Origin: Gammaproteobacteria bacterium
GTDB lineage: Bacteria; Pseudomonadota; Gammaproteobacteria; DSM-16500
Length of the DNA: 64,000 nucleotides
Reading direction: 5' to 3'
NCBI GenBank assembly: GCA_019634835.1
Contig: JAHCAO010000004.1
Coordinates: forward strand, 1-64,000
In this document: in pieces, positions 9,156-21,290 of the stretch
Layout: the number at the start of each line of letters is the position of its first letter
Numbering within the stretch: the first letter of the stretch is position 1
Notes under the pieces: generated by a model
Database searches by the model: none
Told to the model about the DNA's origin: nothing
The model's input: the letters and a program-made list of their open reading frames with translations, nothing else
Made by a program: the position numbers and the translations under genes

Positions 9156-9605
9156 ATGGCGGCGCCAAGAGCGAAGAAAAAAATTAAGGCTTTTATTAAG
9201 CTACAAATTACGGGTGGAGCAGCTAATCCAAGTCCGCCTGTAGGCCCAGCACTCGGTCAGCAGGGTGTTAACATTATGGAGTTTTGTAAAGCATTTAATG
9301 CTCAGACGCAAACTCCGGATAAGCAGGGAAAGCCTTTACCTGTTGTGATTACAGTTTATGAAGATAGAAGTTTTACTTTTATCACCAAGACTCCTCCTGC
9401 TTCCTATTTAATTAAGGAAGCATCTAAAGTACAAAAAGGCAGCAGTACGCCCAATGCCAACAAAGTTGGTAAGCTGACTCGTCAGCAGTTAGAAGAAATT
9501 GCTAGGATTAAAATGGCTGATTTGACTGCAGCCGATCTAGACGCTGCGGTACGCTGTATTGCTGGAAGTGCTCGCAGTATGGGCATCGATTCGGAGGGTG
9601 TGTAA
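9156..9605 (+). CDS. rplK: 50S ribosomal protein L11
   Basis: Component of the GTPase-associated centre that contacts EF-G, EF-Tu and release factors. The 149-aa protein has the N-terminal domain motif [16 protein letters not shown] and the rRNA-binding C-terminal domain ending [11 protein letters not shown]. It is a few residues longer than E. coli L11 (142 aa). Its last codons nearly touch rplA (1-nt gap), indicating translational coupling. In E. coli L1 regulates this pair; no leader site was resolved here. Confidence 0.97.
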   Translation: MAAPRAKKKIKAFIKLQITGGAANPSPPVGPALGQQGVNIMEFCKAFNAQTQTPDKQGKPLPVVITVYEDRSFTFITKTPPASYLIKEASKVQKGSSTPNANKVGKLTRQQLEEIARIKMADLTAADLDAAVRCIAGSARSMGIDSEGV

Positions 9606-9606
9606 G

Positions 9607-10299
9607 ATGGCATTAACTAAACGAGCAAGTGCTATTCGAGAATTATTGACACCTGGTAAGCTGTATACTTTGCAAGAAGCGCTCGACCTATTTAATAAAA
9701 TGCCTAAAGCAAAATTTCGCGAGAGTGTTGATTTGGCGGTTAACCTTGGTGTTGATCCACGTAAATCAGATCAAGCAATCCGTGGGGCTGTTTTATTGCC
9801 AAAAGGAACAGGACGCACAGTTCGAATTGCTGTTTTTACTTCATCTGCTAATGCGGATACTGCTAAAAAGGCTGGTGCTGATCTTGTTGGGTTAGAAGAT
9901 TTAGCAGAGCAAGTTAAGGCTGGCAAGATAGAGTTTGATATTCTTTTAGCTACGCCTGATGCGATGCGCGTTGTCGGGCAGCTAGGTCAAATTTTAGGTC
10001 CTCGTGGGTTAATGCCTAATCCAAAAGATGGTACAGTCACAACAGATATTGCTAATGCTGTTAAAAACGCTAAAATAGGCCAGGCTCGTTATCGGACGGA
10101 TAAGGCGGGTGTGATTCATTGTACTATTGGAAAAATTGATTTCAGCTCAGCGGATCTTGCTGAGAATCTAGAAGCAGTGTTAAGTGCTCTCAAGAAAGCT
10201 AAACCTAGCACTTCTAAAGGTAATTATTTTAAGAAAGTAACGCTCTCAACGACAATGGGGCCTGGATTGTCTTTAGACATTTCTAGTTTAGGATTGTAG
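9607..10299 (+). CDS. rplA: 50S ribosomal protein L1
   Basis: Forms the L1 stalk that guides deacylated tRNA out of the E site and typically represses its own operon. The 230-aa protein starts [14 protein letters not shown] and contains the family signature region [20 protein letters not shown] 9607 directly after the rplK stop was chosen; a longer in-frame extension starting at 9559 lies inside rplK and is not conserved. Confidence 0.97.
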   Translation: MALTKRASAIRELLTPGKLYTLQEALDLFNKMPKAKFRESVDLAVNLGVDPRKSDQAIRGAVLLPKGTGRTVRIAVFTSSANADTAKKAGADLVGLEDLAEQVKAGKIEFDILLATPDAMRVVGQLGQILGPRGLMPNPKDGTVTTDIANAVKNAKIGQARYRTDKAGVIHCTIGKIDFSSADLAENLEAVLSALKKAKPSTSKGNYFKKVTLSTTMGPGLSLDISSLGL

Positions 10300-10390
10300 T
10301 GATTCAGTTCTTTTGTTGATTAAGAGTAGTATTTTGTGTGCCAGCTTTTCCATGCTGGAAAAGATTTTGACGTGGCTTTGCTTGTTCCAA

Positions 10391-10474
10391 TGCCCGTCAG
10401 AGACCGTAGGCGCGAACCTGGCAAGGTGAGCTTAATGAGTGGTGTTTACATTGGCCTACGCAGACGGTGATGCC
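10391..10474 (+). ncRNA. L10 leader (ribosomal protein L10-binding regulatory RNA)
   Basis: The 346-bp gap between rplA and rplJ contains a folded element resembling the known L10 leader. An outer stem CCGTC/GACGG (10394-10398 with 10463-10467) is separated by a kink-turn-like internal loop from a 7-bp stem CGTAGGC/GCCTACG (10405-10411 with 10454-10460). The strings AGACCGTAGGCGC and CCTACGCAGACGGTGA match what I recall of the E. coli leader. In E. coli, L10-(L12)4 binding represses translation of rplJL. The rest of the gap (10300-10390, 10475-10645) shows no gene. Confidence 0.8.
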
Positions 10475-10645
10475 AATAAAATGGTATTGCTGTATTTAAG
10501 AAGAGCCCTTAGCGCGGTTCTGTTGTGATAACAAAATGTTTAACTGATTGAGTGATGAATGGGTTAAATATTGCGTCAATGAGGCAACTGAATCAATACG
10601 AAAGGGTGGTAACTCAAAAGGCACGATCTGACGTGGAGGTGTTAA

Positions 10646-11176
10646 GTGGTATTAAAGTTGGAAGATAAAAAAACCATTGTTAGTGAGGTTGCCGGGGTTG
10701 CACAGCAAGCGGTGTCGCTCATTGCTGCCGAATATAGTGGATTAACTGTAGCTCAGTTAACTGGGCTTAGAAAATCTGCTCGTGAGGCGGGCGTTTATAT
10801 GCGAGTGGTGCGTAATACACTAGCACGCAGAGCGCTTGAGGGAACGCAATTTGCTTGTATGCAGCAGGAATTGGTTGGGCCTTTAGTACTGGCGTTTTCG
10901 AAAGAAGAGCCAAGTGCTGCCGCGCGTTTAATTAAAGAATTTGCCAAAGATAATGAGAAGCTTAAGGTTAAGGCATTGGCTGTAGATGGACAGTTATTGC
11001 CGCCAGGTGATTTAAATAAATTGGCAAGTTTACCAACGCGAGATGAGGCAATTGCTCAGCTGATGTTTGCCATGAAAGCTCCAGTGACCAAGCTGGTGCG
11101 TACAATGGCAGAACCTCATGCTAAATTGGTTCGAACGATTGCAGCGATTCGTGATGCAAAACAATCAGCCGCATAA
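10646..11176 (+). CDS. rplJ: 50S ribosomal protein L10
   Basis: Base of the L7/L12 stalk: it anchors L12 dimers to 23S rRNA through its N-terminal domain. The 176-aa protein has the hallmark [18 protein letters not shown] and a C-terminal helix that would carry the L12 dimers. The start codon is GTG at 10646 with TGGAGGTG just upstream, giving an N-terminus MVLKLEDKK that aligns with E. coli MALNLQDKQ. Expression is probably feedback-regulated through the leader RNA upstream. Confidence 0.96.
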   Translation: MVLKLEDKKTIVSEVAGVAQQAVSLIAAEYSGLTVAQLTGLRKSAREAGVYMRVVRNTLARRALEGTQFACMQQELVGPLVLAFSKEEPSAAARLIKEFAKDNEKLKVKALAVDGQLLPPGDLNKLASLPTRDEAIAQLMFAMKAPVTKLVRTMAEPHAKLVRTIAAIRDAKQSAA

Positions 11177-11214
11177 TATTGTTTAAAAATTACTTAAAGT
11201 TGGAGTGTTTAGAG

Positions 11215-11586
11215 ATGGCAGTCAGCAAAGAAGATATTTTAGAAGCTATATCACAAATGAGTGTGATGGATGTTGTAGAGTTAATTAAATCCATGGAAGA
11301 TAAATTTGGTGTATCGGCAGCAGCAGCTACTGTTGCAGCGCCAGTAGCAGGTGCTGCTGCGGTGGTAGAAGAAAAAACGGAATTTAATGTTGTTTTAGTT
11401 AAAGCGGGTGACAATAAGATTAATGTGATCAAAGTGGTGCGTGAAATCACGAGTCTTGGCTTGAAAGAAGCAAAAGATCTTGTTGAGGGTGCGCCCAAAC
11501 CAGTTAAGGAAGGCATAGCTAAAGCGGCAGCAGAAGAAATTCAGAAGAAGTTAACTGAAGCAGGAGCAACAGTTGAAATTAAGTAA
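11215..11586 (+). CDS. rplL: 50S ribosomal protein L7/L12
   Basis: Flexible stalk protein that recruits translational GTPases, present in multiple copies per ribosome. The 123-aa protein has an N-terminal dimerisation domain, an Ala/Val-rich hinge (about residues 37-52) and the C-terminal domain with [16 protein letters not shown] and [23 protein letters not shown] 11215 behind TTGGAG is the start; an upstream in-frame extension to 11179 is not conserved. Confidence 0.97.
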   Translation: MAVSKEDILEAISQMSVMDVVELIKSMEDKFGVSAAAATVAAPVAGAAAVVEEKTEFNVVLVKAGDNKINVIKVVREITSLGLKEAKDLVEGAPKPVKEGIAKAAAEEIQKKLTEAGATVEIK

Positions 11587-11621
11587 GCTGCCTGTTAGGT
11601 TTTGTTGTTAGCTTTGTTGTG

Positions 11622-11654
11622 GCCGGTGATTTGGCTTATCGCCGGCTTTTCCTT
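11622..11654 (+). terminator. Hairpin attenuator between rplL and rpoB
   Basis: An 8-bp stem GCCGGTGA/TCGCCGGC (11622-11629 with 11639-11646, one G-T pair) is followed by TTTTCCTTT. The position matches the known rplL-rpoB attenuator of E. coli, which lowers rpoBC transcription relative to ribosomal genes. The short T run suggests partial rather than full termination. Confidence 0.65.
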
Positions 11655-11698
11655 TATGTCGCCTTGTAGTTGGCCGCGCAAACGCAGAGGTATCACAC

Positions 11699-14600
11699 AT
11701 GGGTTCAACCTACTCATATACTGAGAAAAAGCGGATTCGTAAAAGTTTTGGCAAACTTCTCAGTGCTATTGAAGTGCCGTCATTATTAGCGATCCAGATG
11801 GATTCGTACCAGAGGTTTCTAGAGGCTGATGGTGAGTCTGATAAACTCGGCTCTAGTGGCTTGCACGGAGTGTTTTCTTCAGTTTTTCCCATTAACAGCA
11901 TATCTGGTTATGCAGCATTAGAGTATGCGAGTTATCGATTGGGGGAACCTATCTTTGATGTGAAAGAATGTAAAATGCGTGGTTTGACGTATGCGGCGCC
12001 ATTACGTGTGAAGCTTCGTCTTGTTCATTATGATAGAGAAGCAGAAGCTGGTGCTCGTGTTATCAAAACCGTAAAAGAACAAGAAGTTTACATGGGTGAA
12101 GTACCGTTAATGACAGAACACGGGACTTTTGTTATCAATGGAACAGAGCGTGTTGTGGTATCGCAATTACACCGTTCACCTGGTGTTTTCTTTGAGCATG
12201 ATAAAGGAAAAACACATTCTTCTGGCAAATTACTCTTTTCTGCCCGCATCATTCCCTATCGTGGTTCATGGCTGGATTTTGAATTTGATCCTAAAGATTG
12301 CATGCATGCGCGTATTGACCGCAGACGTAAGCTGCCAGTCACTATTCTCTTACGCGCACTAGGTATGTCAGTAGAAGAAATATTAGGCACATTCTTTGAA
12401 AATAATATTTTTGATATAGAAGAGGGTAAATTTGTTCTGCACCTCGTGTCTGAACGATTGCGTGGCGAAATTGCTTCATTCGAAGTGAAGAAAGCAGGAA
12501 AAGTCATTATTGAAAAAGGCCGTCGTATCACGGCGCGTCACATATCGCAATTAGAAAAAGCAGGCATTAAATATTTAGACGTGCCTTCAGATTATCTTCT
12601 AGGAAAAGTATTAGCAAAAACTGTTGTTAATCCAGAAACAGGTGAAGTCATTGGGAACGCAAATGACATTATCACGGGCGATATACTTAAACAATTAATC
12701 GGTTCTGGTATTAAGCGCATAGAAACATTGTACATCAATGATATTGATCGTGGCCCTTATGTTTCGGATACTTTACGCATAGATTCCACGACGAATGCTC
12801 AAGAAGCATTGGTCGAAATTTATCGCATGATGCGCCCGGGTGAGCCGCCAACAAAAGAAGCTGCTGAGGCATTATTTAAAAATTTATTTTTTACACCAGA
12901 ACGCTACGATTTATCTGATGTAGGCCGAATGAAATTAAATCGCCGTGTAGGTAGACAAGAAATTATCGGTTCAAGCGTATTGTCGAAAGATGACATTATT
13001 GATGTATTAAAAGTATTGATTAAAATCCGTAATGGTGAAGATGCTGTTGATGATATTGATCATTTAGGTAATCGTCGTGTTCGTTGTGTGGGTGAAATGA
13101 CTGAAAACCAATTCCGAATTGGATTGGTTCGTGTTGAGCGTGCAGTGAAAGAACGCCTGAGTTTGCCTGATGTAGAAGCTGTCATGCCGCAAGATATTAT
13201 TAATGCAAAGCCTATTTCTGCAGCGATCAAAGAATTCTTTGGTTCTAGTCAGCTCTCGCAATTTATGGACCAAAATAATCCATTATCAGAAATTACCCAT
13301 AAGCGTCGAGTTTCGGCATTGGGACCTGGTGGTTTATCGCGTGAAAGAGCGGGATTTGAAGTCCGTGACGTGCATCCCACTCATTATGGGCGAGTATGTC
13401 CAATTGAAACGCCGGAAGGTCCAAACATTGGGTTAATTAATTCGCTGGCCATTTATGCTCGTACAAATGAGTACGGATTTTTAGAAACACCTTATCGTAA
13501 GGTGTTGAACAGTAAAGTAACAGATGAGGTGGTTTATCTTTCTGCTATTGAAGAAGGTGACTACATTATTGCTCAGGCAAACGCAACAGTAGGTGATAAG
13601 AGAAAGCTAACAGATACACTCGTTCCAGTTAGACACCGTAATGAATTCACTTTCTCTACGCCTGACCGCGTGCAATTTATGGATGTATCTCCTAAGCAAA
13701 TTGTGTCAGTTGCAGCCGCTTTAATACCATTTTTGGAACACGATGATGCTAACCGTGCATTAATGGGATCAAACATGCAACGTCAAGCCGTACCGACGCT
13801 GAAGACTGAAAAGCCGCTGGTGGGTACAGGTATTGAGCATCTAGTAGCAAAAGACTCAGGTGTGACGGTAGTGGCAAAGCGTGGTGGTATTGTAGATTAT
13901 GTGGATGCGTCGCGTATTGTTGTTCGTGTTGATGATGATCAAGCAGAGCCAGGTGGTACAGGCGTCGATATTTATGGTCTCACAAAATATACTCGAACTA
14001 ATCAAGACACATGTATCAATCAGCGTCCATTAGTGGCCAAAGGCGATACGATAGAAAAAAGTGACGTGCTCGCTGACGGTCAATCTACTGATACGGGTGA
14101 ATTAGCCCTTGGGCAGAATTTACTCGTCGCTTTTATGCCTTGGAATGGCTACAACTTCGAAGATTCTATTCTCATCTCCGAGCGTGTTGTACAAGAAGAC
14201 CGCTTTACTAGCATTCATATTGAAGAGTTAACTTGTATAGGACGTGATACTAAATTGGGTCCTGAAGAGATTACAGGGGATATACCTAATGTCAGTGAAA
14301 GTGCTCTTTCTAAGTTAGATGAATGCGGCATTGTTTACATTGGAGCAGAAGTAAATTCGGGCGACATTTTGGTGGGCAAGGTGACACCTAAGGGTGAAAC
14401 GCAGCTTACCCCAGAAGAAAAGCTTTTGCGCGCGATATTTGGTGAAAAAGCTTCTGATGTAAAAGATACTTCGCTGCGTGTTCCAACAGGTATGGAAGGG
14501 ACAGTCATTGATGTACAAGTGTTTACGCGAGAAGGAGTGAAGAAAGACAGCCGCGTGCAAGAAATCGAAAAAAATGAACTTGCCAAAGTGAAACAAGACT

Positions 14601-15775
14601 TAAGCGATGAAATGCGAATCAAAGAGAACGATATCTTCTCGCGAGTTGAAAGATTGTTGCTTAATCGTACGGCTGAAGGTGGTCCTAATAAACTGAAGAA
14701 AGGCTCTAAAATTACTAAGTCTTATTTAACTGAATTACCACGTGAAAAATGGTTTGAAGTTCATTTAAAAGATGCTGCAGCGAATAAGCAGCTGGAGTCC
14801 GCTACCAAACAACTCAAGAAAATCCGTCTTGATTTTGAGAAAGCATTTGAAGCCAAACGTCAGAAGATTACACAAAGTGATGATTTAGCACCAGGCGTGT
14901 TAAAGATTGTTAAAGTGCATCTAGCAGTTAAACGGCGTGTACAACCTGGTGATAAGATGGCGGGACGTCATGGTAATAAGGGCGTGATTTCAATGATAGT
15001 TCCTGTTGAAGATATGCCTTATCTTGCAGATGGAACACCAGTGGATGTCGTACTTAACCCATTAGGTGTACCTTCTCGTATGAATGTGGGACAAGTACTT
15101 GAAACCCATTTGGGGTGGGCATCCAAAGAGCTAGGGCGTAAAGTAGGGCAGATGATTGACTCACAAATGTCGGCACGTAACGTTCGTCAGTTTTTAAATT
15201 CAATTTATAGTGTAGGTAAACATAAAGAAAGTTTGGCCAGCTTAGATGATAATGAAGTGTTAACATTAGCGACCAATTTACGTGAGGGCGTGCCTTTTGG
15301 AACACCAGTATTTGATGGTGCAACAGAAGAAGAGATCAAAACCATGTTAGAGCTTGCTGGTCTCCCAGTGTCTGGGCAAGCTATTTTGCATGATGGTCGT
15401 ACAGGAATAGCATTCGATAGACCCGTGACAGTGGGTTATATGTATATGATGAAGCTAAACCACCTTGTAGATGATAAGATGCATGCTCGTTCAACAGGGT
15501 CATATAGCTTGGTAACACAACAGCCATTAGGCGGAAAAGCGCAGTTTGGTGGTCAGCGATTTGGTGAAATGGAAGTATGGGCACTTGAAGCATATGGTGC
15601 AGCATATACGTTACAAGAAATGCTGACAGTGAAATCAGACGATGTGACCGGTCGCACTAAGATGTATAAAAACATCGTAGACAGTGAACACTACATGGAA
15701 TCAAACATGCCGGAAGCATTTAACGTGCTTATCAAGGAAATTCGTTCATTGGCAATCAATATAGAGTTTGATTGA
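11699..15775 (+). CDS. rpoB: DNA-directed RNA polymerase subunit beta
   Basis: Catalytic subunit of RNA polymerase, forming half of the active-site cleft. The 1358-aa protein is collinear with E. coli RpoB (1342 aa). The rifampicin region [20 protein letters not shown] is intact, with D524, H534 and S539 at the positions of E. coli D516, H526 and S531, so no classical resistance change is visible. The C-terminal region [20 protein letters not shown] and ending [10 protein letters not shown] are normal. A 104-bp gap separates it from rpoC. Confidence 0.99.
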   Translation: MGSTYSYTEKKRIRKSFGKLLSAIEVPSLLAIQMDSYQRFLEADGESDKLGSSGLHGVFSSVFPINSISGYAALEYASYRLGEPIFDVKECKMRGLTYAAPLRVKLRLVHYDREAEAGARVIKTVKEQEVYMGEVPLMTEHGTFVINGTERVVVSQLHRSPGVFFEHDKGKTHSSGKLLFSARIIPYRGSWLDFEFDPKDCMHARIDRRRKLPVTILLRALGMSVEEILGTFFENNIFDIEEGKFVLHLVSERLRGEIASFEVKKAGKVIIEKGRRITARHISQLEKAGIKYLDVPSDYLLGKVLAKTVVNPETGEVIGNANDIITGDILKQLIGSGIKRIETLYINDIDRGPYVSDTLRIDSTTNAQEALVEIYRMMRPGEPPTKEAAEALFKNLFFTPERYDLSDVGRMKLNRRVGRQEIIGSSVLSKDDIIDVLKVLIKIRNGEDAVDDIDHLGNRRVRCVGEMTENQFRIGLVRVERAVKERLSLPDVEAVMPQDIINAKPISAAIKEFFGSSQLSQFMDQNNPLSEITHKRRVSALGPGGLSRERAGFEVRDVHPTHYGRVCPIETPEGPNIGLINSLAIYARTNEYGFLETPYRKVLNSKVTDEVVYLSAIEEGDYIIAQANATVGDKRKLTDTLVPVRHRNEFTFSTPDRVQFMDVSPKQIVSVAAALIPFLEHDDANRALMGSNMQRQAVPTLKTEKPLVGTGIEHLVAKDSGVTVVAKRGGIVDYVDASRIVVRVDDDQAEPGGTGVDIYGLTKYTRTNQDTCINQRPLVAKGDTIEKSDVLADGQSTDTGELALGQNLLVAFMPWNGYNFEDSILISERVVQEDRFTSIHIEELTCIGRDTKLGPEEITGDIPNVSESALSKLDECGIVYIGAEVNSGDILVGKVTPKGETQLTPEEKLLRAIFGEKASDVKDTSLRVPTGMEGTVIDVQVFTREGVKKDSRVQEIEKNELAKVKQDLSDEMRIKENDIFSRVERLLLNRTAEGGPNKLKKGSKITKSYLTELPREKWFEVHLKDAAANKQLESATKQLKKIRLDFEKAFEAKRQKITQSDDLAPGVLKIVKVHLAVKRRVQPGDKMAGRHGNKGVISMIVPVEDMPYLADGTPVDVVLNPLGVPSRMNVGQVLETHLGWASKELGRKVGQMIDSQMSARNVRQFLNSIYSVGKHKESLASLDDNEVLTLATNLREGVPFGTPVFDGATEEEIKTMLELAGLPVSGQAILHDGRTGIAFDRPVTVGYMYMMKLNHLVDDKMHARSTGSYSLVTQQPLGGKAQFGGQRFGEMEVWALEAYGAAYTLQEMLTVKSDDVTGRTKMYKNIVDSEHYMESNMPEAFNVLIKEIRSLAINIEFD

Positions 15776-15894
15776 TCAGTAGCTCGTTAAGGTGAGTACA
15801 GTCTAGTGCGCTCACCATTGAGCCTTCTCTTTAAGCAAGATCGAGAAAGAGAGTGGAATAGGTGTAGAAAATTATTTACTTGGGGGGATTCAAC

Positions 15895-18800
15895 TTGAAA
15901 GATTTACTGAATCTGGTTAAGCAGCAAAGTCAGCCGCAAGAATTTGATTTCATTCGTATTGGCCTTGCTTCTCCGGATATGATCCGCTCTTGGTCTTTTG
16001 GTGAAGTTAAAAAGCCGGAAACCATTAACTACCGTACCTTCAAGCCAGAAAGGGATGGGTTATTTTGCGCTAAGATTTTTGGCCCTATTAAAGATTACGA
16101 GTGCTTGTGCGGTAAATATAAGCGCTTAAAGCATCGTGGCGTAGTGTGCGAAAAATGTGGTGTTGAAGTGACCCTTTCCCGCGTGCGCCGTGACCGCATG
16201 GGACATATTGAGTTAGCTAGCCCAGTTGCTCACATCTGGTTCTTGCGTTCTCTCCCCTCTCGTATTGGCTTGATGCTGGATATGACATTACGGGATCTTG
16301 AACGCGTGCTTTATTTTGAAGCTTATGTTGTCATTGATCCTGGTATGACACAGTTGGAAAAAGGGCAATTGCTTTCTGAAGAAGCTTATTATGACGCGAT
16401 TGAAGAGTACGGCGATGAGTTTGAAGCTAGAATGGGTGCTGATGCCATTCAAACATTATTACGTGCCATTAATCTTGAAGTAGAAGTTCCACGCATTCGT
16501 GAAGAACTGATGAAGACTACATCAGACGCTAAACTTAAAAAAATGTCTAAGCGATTAAAGCTGATGGAAGCCTTTTTATCATCAGGTAATAAACCAGAAT
16601 GGATGGTGTTGACGGTGTTGCCAGTGTTGCCACCTGACTTACGTCCATTAGTACCATTAGACGGTGGACGCTTTGCCACGTCAGATCTTAACGATCTTTA
16701 TCGTCGAGTGATTAATCGTAATAATCGCTTGAAGCGGTTGTTGGACTTAAACGCACCAGATATTATCGTCCGTAACGAGAAGCGGATGCTGCAAGAATCA
16801 GTGGATGCTTTATTAGATAATGGTCGTCGTGGTCGTGCTATTACTGGTTCTAATAAGCGTCCACTTAAGTCACTGGCTGATATGATTAAAGGTAAGCAAG
16901 GCCGGTTCCGACAAAATTTATTAGGTAAACGTGTTGATTACTCGGGTCGTTCAGTGATTGTGGTGGGGCCCACGTTGCGATTACATCAATGTGGATTGCC
17001 TAAGAAAATGGCGTTGGAATTATTTAAGCCGTTTATTTATAGCAGATTACAAATGTTAGGCGCTGCTTCAACCATAAAAGCAGCTAAAAAAATGGTAGAG
17101 CGTGAAGAACCAGAAGTTTGGGACGTTTTAGAAGAAGTTATTCGCGAACATCCCGTGATGTTAAATCGTGCTCCTACCTTACACCGTTTAGGTATTCAAG
17201 CATTTGAGCCCGCTCTTATTGAAGGCAAAGCAATACAGTTGCACCCGTTAGTTTGTACAGCATATAACGCAGACTTCGACGGTGACCAGATGGCGGTTCA
17301 CGTCCCATTATCACTGGAGTCGCAATTAGAAGCGCGGTCATTGATGATGTCCACCAATAACGTCTTATCGCCAGCTAATGGTGAACCTATTATCGTACCC
17401 ACACAAGACGTTGTACTAGGTCTTTATTATTTGACTCGTACCCGTGTCAATGCGCGTGGTGAAGGCATGTGTTTTGCCGACGTGGAAGAAGTGCACCGTG
17501 CTTATGAGAATGGGATGGTTGATTTACATGCCAAAGTCCGTGCTCGGGTCAAAGAATTTTATTGCGCTGAAAAAGCAGGTGAATTTATTGAGAAAATCCG
17601 TTTTGTTGAAACAACAGTCGGGCGGGCAATATTATCGGAATTATTGCCTAAAGGTCTCTCGTTTGACTTAGTTAATTGCACAATGAATAAAAAAACTATT
17701 TCTAGTCTCATTGATGCTTCTTACCGCCAAGTGGGTTTAAAAGCGACAGTGATTTTTGCCGATCATTTGATGTATACAGGATTTCATTATGCAACAAGAT
17801 CGGGTCTTTCCATTGGTGTAAACGATTTAGTGGTACCTAAGAAAAAGTCTGGCATCATTGATCAAGCAGAAGATGAAGTACGTAAAATTCAGGCTCAGTT
17901 TGCTTCAGGTCTAGTGACGCAAGGTGAGCGCTACAATAAGGTAGTGGACATTTGGTCGCGTACTAATGACTTAGTTGCGCAAGCGATGATGGAAGAACTC
18001 TCTGCGGAAGCTGTCAAAGATAAAGAAGGTAATAAAGTTAAGCAAGAGTCATTTAATTCTATTTACATGATGGCTGATTCTGGTGCTAGAGGTTCTGCGG
18101 CTCAGATTCGACAGCTTGCAGGTATGCGCGGTTTAATGACTAAACCAGATGGAACCATTATCGAAACACCTATTACGGCAAATTTCCGTGAAGGTTTAAA
18201 TGTGTTGCAGTACTTTATTTCTACTCACGGCGCGCGCAAGGGTCTTGCTGATACGGCGTTAAAAACAGCAAATTCAGGATACTTAACGAGGCGTTTAGTG
18301 GATGTAGCGCAAGACCTTGTCATTACTGAAGAAGATTGTGGTACGACACAAGGCATTATTGTGACTCCTCTGATTGAAGGTGGAGATGTTGTCGAACCAT
18401 TGCATGAACGTGTATTAGGTCGTGTAACCGTACAAGATATTTACGATCCTAAGTCGAATGAAGTCATTATTCCGCAAGGAACATTACTGGATGAGAAATG
18501 GATACGAAAGTTAGAAGATGTCACCATCGACCAAGTATTTGTTCGTACACCTATTGCATGTGAGTCACGTTTTGGTATTTGTTCAGCGTGCTATGGGCGT
18601 GATTTAGCACGTGGCCACCGTGTCAATATTGGTGAAGCAGTGGGTGTAATAGCAGCTCAATCTATCGGTGAGCCAGGTACTCAGTTAACGATGAGAACTT
18701 TCCATATTGGTGGTGCGGCATCGCGTACAACGGCTGTTAATAATGTTCAAGTGAAATTTCCTGGCAGAATCAAGCTGCATAACGTCAAATTGATTGAGAG

Positions 18801-20058
18801 ACAAGGAGGTAAGTTTATTATTGTGTCTCGTTCAGGAACGTTAGCTGTTCTGGATGACCATGGTCGTGAGCGGGAACGTTATAAAATTCCATACGGTGCA
18901 GAACTCAATGTTAAAGATGGTTCTAAAGCAGAAGCTGGCCAAATAGTGGCAAACTGGGATCCACATAGCCACCCAGTCATCACTGAAGTAGCTGGAAATA
19001 TTAAATTTGTTGATTTAATTGATAACGTTACGATGAACCGTCAAACGGATGAGTTGACAGGGTTAACTAGTATTGTTGTGACGGATCAAAAGCAGCGTGG
19101 TAGCAGTGGTAAAGAACTCAAGCCAATGATTAAGTTAGTGGATGATCAAGGCGAAGATTTATATCTTGCTGGTACGCATCTTGTTGCACAATACTTTCTT
19201 CCTACAGATGCCATTGTTAACTTTGAAGACGGTGCAAAGGTAAAAATTGGCGATGTTCTTGCTCGTATTCCGCAAGAAACCTCAAAAACACGAGATATTA
19301 CAGGTGGTTTACCACGTGTTGCCGATCTTTTTGAAGCTCGTCGTCCAAAAGATTCAGCCGTATTAGCGGAAATTTCAGGTGTTGTTAGCTTTGGTAAAGA
19401 AACAAAAGGTAAACGTCGTCTGATGATTACTGCATCGTCGGGTGATGTGCATGAAGAACTCATTCCTAAGTGGCGGCATATTAATGTATTTGAAGGCGAA
19501 CATGTGGAAAGAGGGGAAACTTTAGTTGAAGGAGCGTTGAATCCGCATGATGTTTTACGCTTGCTAGGGGTGAATGCATTAGCGAATTATCTGGTAAATG
19601 AGATTCAAGACGTGTATCGCCTACAAGGTGTCAGAATTAATGATAAGCACATTGAAGTTATCATTCGTCAGATGTTGCGAAAAGTCATAGTCGCAGATCC
19701 AGGTGATGCTAATTTCATTAAAGGTGAGCAAGTTGAATTTAGTCAGGCACGAGAAGAAAATCAACGACTCAAGAAAGAGGGTAAAGTTTCCGCACGGCTT
19801 GAGCCTATGTTGTTAGGTATTACAAAAGCCTCGCTTTCTACTGAATCTTTCATTTCAGCTGCGTCGTTCCAAGAAACAACGCGTGTTTTAACAGAAGCAG
19901 CTGTGAGTGGAAAATTAGATGAATTGAGAGGATTGAAGGAAAATGTTATTGTTGGGCGCTTAATCCCAGCAGGAACAGGGTTAGCTTATCATCTTGACCG
20001 TCGTGTAGTAGCAAATGGTCAAGGTCAGGCAGACCAGCGTACTGAAAAAGTAAAATGA
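15895..20058 (+). CDS. rpoC: DNA-directed RNA polymerase subunit beta'
   Basis: Catalytic partner of RpoB carrying the active-site magnesium. The 1387-aa protein starts at TTG 15895 ([11 protein letters not shown]), with GGGGGGA 6-7 nt upstream; the longer TTG start at 15880 would place coding sequence over that ribosome-binding site. With this start, NADFDGD falls at residues 458-464, putting the three metal-binding aspartates at 460, 462 and 464 exactly as in E. coli. Both zinc sites are present ([32 protein letters not shown]). Confidence 0.98.
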   Translation: MKDLLNLVKQQSQPQEFDFIRIGLASPDMIRSWSFGEVKKPETINYRTFKPERDGLFCAKIFGPIKDYECLCGKYKRLKHRGVVCEKCGVEVTLSRVRRDRMGHIELASPVAHIWFLRSLPSRIGLMLDMTLRDLERVLYFEAYVVIDPGMTQLEKGQLLSEEAYYDAIEEYGDEFEARMGADAIQTLLRAINLEVEVPRIREELMKTTSDAKLKKMSKRLKLMEAFLSSGNKPEWMVLTVLPVLPPDLRPLVPLDGGRFATSDLNDLYRRVINRNNRLKRLLDLNAPDIIVRNEKRMLQESVDALLDNGRRGRAITGSNKRPLKSLADMIKGKQGRFRQNLLGKRVDYSGRSVIVVGPTLRLHQCGLPKKMALELFKPFIYSRLQMLGAASTIKAAKKMVEREEPEVWDVLEEVIREHPVMLNRAPTLHRLGIQAFEPALIEGKAIQLHPLVCTAYNADFDGDQMAVHVPLSLESQLEARSLMMSTNNVLSPANGEPIIVPTQDVVLGLYYLTRTRVNARGEGMCFADVEEVHRAYENGMVDLHAKVRARVKEFYCAEKAGEFIEKIRFVETTVGRAILSELLPKGLSFDLVNCTMNKKTISSLIDASYRQVGLKATVIFADHLMYTGFHYATRSGLSIGVNDLVVPKKKSGIIDQAEDEVRKIQAQFASGLVTQGERYNKVVDIWSRTNDLVAQAMMEELSAEAVKDKEGNKVKQESFNSIYMMADSGARGSAAQIRQLAGMRGLMTKPDGTIIETPITANFREGLNVLQYFISTHGARKGLADTALKTANSGYLTRRLVDVAQDLVITEEDCGTTQGIIVTPLIEGGDVVEPLHERVLGRVTVQDIYDPKSNEVIIPQGTLLDEKWIRKLEDVTIDQVFVRTPIACESRFGICSACYGRDLARGHRVNIGEAVGVIAAQSIGEPGTQLTMRTFHIGGAASRTTAVNNVQVKFPGRIKLHNVKLIERQGGKFIIVSRSGTLAVLDDHGRERERYKIPYGAELNVKDGSKAEAGQIVANWDPHSHPVITEVAGNIKFVDLIDNVTMNRQTDELTGLTSIVVTDQKQRGSSGKELKPMIKLVDDQGEDLYLAGTHLVAQYFLPTDAIVNFEDGAKVKIGDVLARIPQETSKTRDITGGLPRVADLFEARRPKDSAVLAEISGVVSFGKETKGKRRLMITASSGDVHEELIPKWRHINVFEGEHVERGETLVEGALNPHDVLRLLGVNALANYLVNEIQDVYRLQGVRINDKHIEVIIRQMLRKVIVADPGDANFIKGEQVEFSQAREENQRLKKEGKVSARLEPMLLGITKASLSTESFISAASFQETTRVLTEAAVSGKLDELRGLKENVIVGRLIPAGTGLAYHLDRRVVANGQGQADQRTEKVK

Positions 20059-20072
20059 TAACCAATAAGTTC

Positions 20073-20158
20073 TTGACATCAAAGGTTATGCTTTTTTAGA
20101 ATCGCGCCTCTCCTTTGTATTTGTTTAAGGTGATTTTGCTCTGTCTTAAGATGGAGCA
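20073..20158 (+). promoter_or_regulatory. Predicted promoter and leader hairpin of the str operon
   Basis: TTGACA (20073-20078), an 18-bp spacer and TAGAAT (20097-20102) form a near-consensus sigma-70 promoter 207 bp ahead of rpsL. Downstream, a 9-bp stem with TTAA tetraloop (TGCTCTGTC/GATGGAGCA, 20137-20158) would lie in the 5' untranslated RNA. It is not followed by T residues, so it is not an intrinsic terminator. The rest of the 250-bp gap shows no gene. Confidence 0.55.
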
Positions 20159-20308
20159 GAGTATCCTGGACAAGAGTTAGGGAGGATGAGCGCGATTTTT
20201 TTTATGCGCAATCTTTGCGGAGAGCAAAGTAGATATCAAGAAAACTCAGCTGCTTGCAGCTGGTATTTTATAGAAATGAACTTTAACGGTTGGAGAGAGA
20301 ATAGGTAA

Positions 20309-20683
20309 ATGCCAACAATCAATCAGTTAGTAAGAAGCGGTAGAGCACCTAAAGAATTTAAGTCCAAGGTACCTGCTTTGAGTCAATGTCCACAAAAACG
20401 CGGTGTTTGTACACGTGTTTATACAACGACTCCAAAGAAACCAAACTCGGCTTTGCGTAAAGTTGCGCGTGTTCGCCTAACAAATGGTTATGAAGTCACC
20501 GCTTACATTGGTGGTGAAGGACATAATTTACAAGAACACTCTGTTGTATTGATTCGTGGTGGTCGTGTTAAAGACTTACCAGGTGTTCGTTATCATATAG
20601 TTCGCGGTAGCTTGGATACAGCCGGCGTTGATAAGAGACGTCAAGGTCGTTCTAAGTATGGTGCGAAAAAACCTAAGCAATAA
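20309..20683 (+). CDS. rpsL: 30S ribosomal protein S12
   Basis: Decoding-centre protein that controls accuracy. The 124-aa product has [12 protein letters not shown] with Lys43 and [13 protein letters not shown] with Lys88, the residues whose substitution gives streptomycin resistance; both are wild type. Asp89 is the residue that RimO modifies in E. coli. It is the first gene of the str cluster rpsL-rpsG-fusA-tufA and has its own promoter. Confidence 0.98.
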   Translation: MPTINQLVRSGRAPKEFKSKVPALSQCPQKRGVCTRVYTTTPKKPNSALRKVARVRLTNGYEVTAYIGGEGHNLQEHSVVLIRGGRVKDLPGVRYHIVRGSLDTAGVDKRRQGRSKYGAKKPKQ

Positions 20684-20703
20684 ATAAACGGTGGGAATAA
20701 GCA

Positions 20704-21276
20704 ATGCCAAGAAGAAAAGCTGCGATCAAACGTGAAGTTTTACCCGATCCCCTTTACGGTAGTGACGAAGTTGCAAAATTCATTAATGTCGTTATGCGGG
20801 CAGGCAAGAAATCTATCGCTGAAAAAATTGTCTATAACGCATTGGAAATATTAACCGACCGTCTGAAAAAAGAAAAAGATAAAGGTGACGATGAAGCTGG
20901 AAAAGGTGGGAAAGGTGGAAGAACTGGCAGTGCTCCAGCGATAAAAAGTAAGAGTCATGATCAAGGTCATGATGAGGCATTACAAACACTGCATAAAGCA
21001 TTGGGGAACGTTGCACCAACCGTAGAAGTGAAATCTCGGCGTGTAGGTGGTGCGACTTACCAAGTCCCTGTTGAAGTTGCATCGGATCGTGGTATTGCAC
21101 TTGCAATGCGATGGGTAGTGCAAGCGGCTAAAACTCGCTCAGAGAAGACTATGGCTCTCCGCTTAGCGGCTGAGTTACATGAAGCATATTTAGGCCGGGG
21201 TGCGTCTGTTAAAACACGTGATGACGTACATCGTATGGCTAAAGCAAACCAAGCATTTGCGCATTATCGTTGGTAA
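20704..21276 (+). CDS. rpsG: 30S ribosomal protein S7 with an internal insertion
   Basis: Primary assembly protein of the 30S head that contacts E-site tRNA and mRNA. At 190 aa it is about 30 residues longer than the common 156-157 aa form. The conserved start [20 protein letters not shown] and the conserved part from [16 protein letters not shown] to FAHYRW flank a Gly/Lys/Asp-rich low-complexity insert at about residues 55-88 ([18 protein letters not shown] and following). The frame is continuous, so this is a real insertion. I recall a comparable enlarged S7 in Coxiella, which should be checked. Confidence 0.97.
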   Translation: MPRRKAAIKREVLPDPLYGSDEVAKFINVVMRAGKKSIAEKIVYNALEILTDRLKKEKDKGDDEAGKGGKGGRTGSAPAIKSKSHDQGHDEALQTLHKALGNVAPTVEVKSRRVGGATYQVPVEVASDRGIALAMRWVVQAAKTRSEKTMALRLAAELHEAYLGRGASVKTRDDVHRMAKANQAFAHYRW

Positions 21277-21290
21277 GGTAGAGGTGAATT

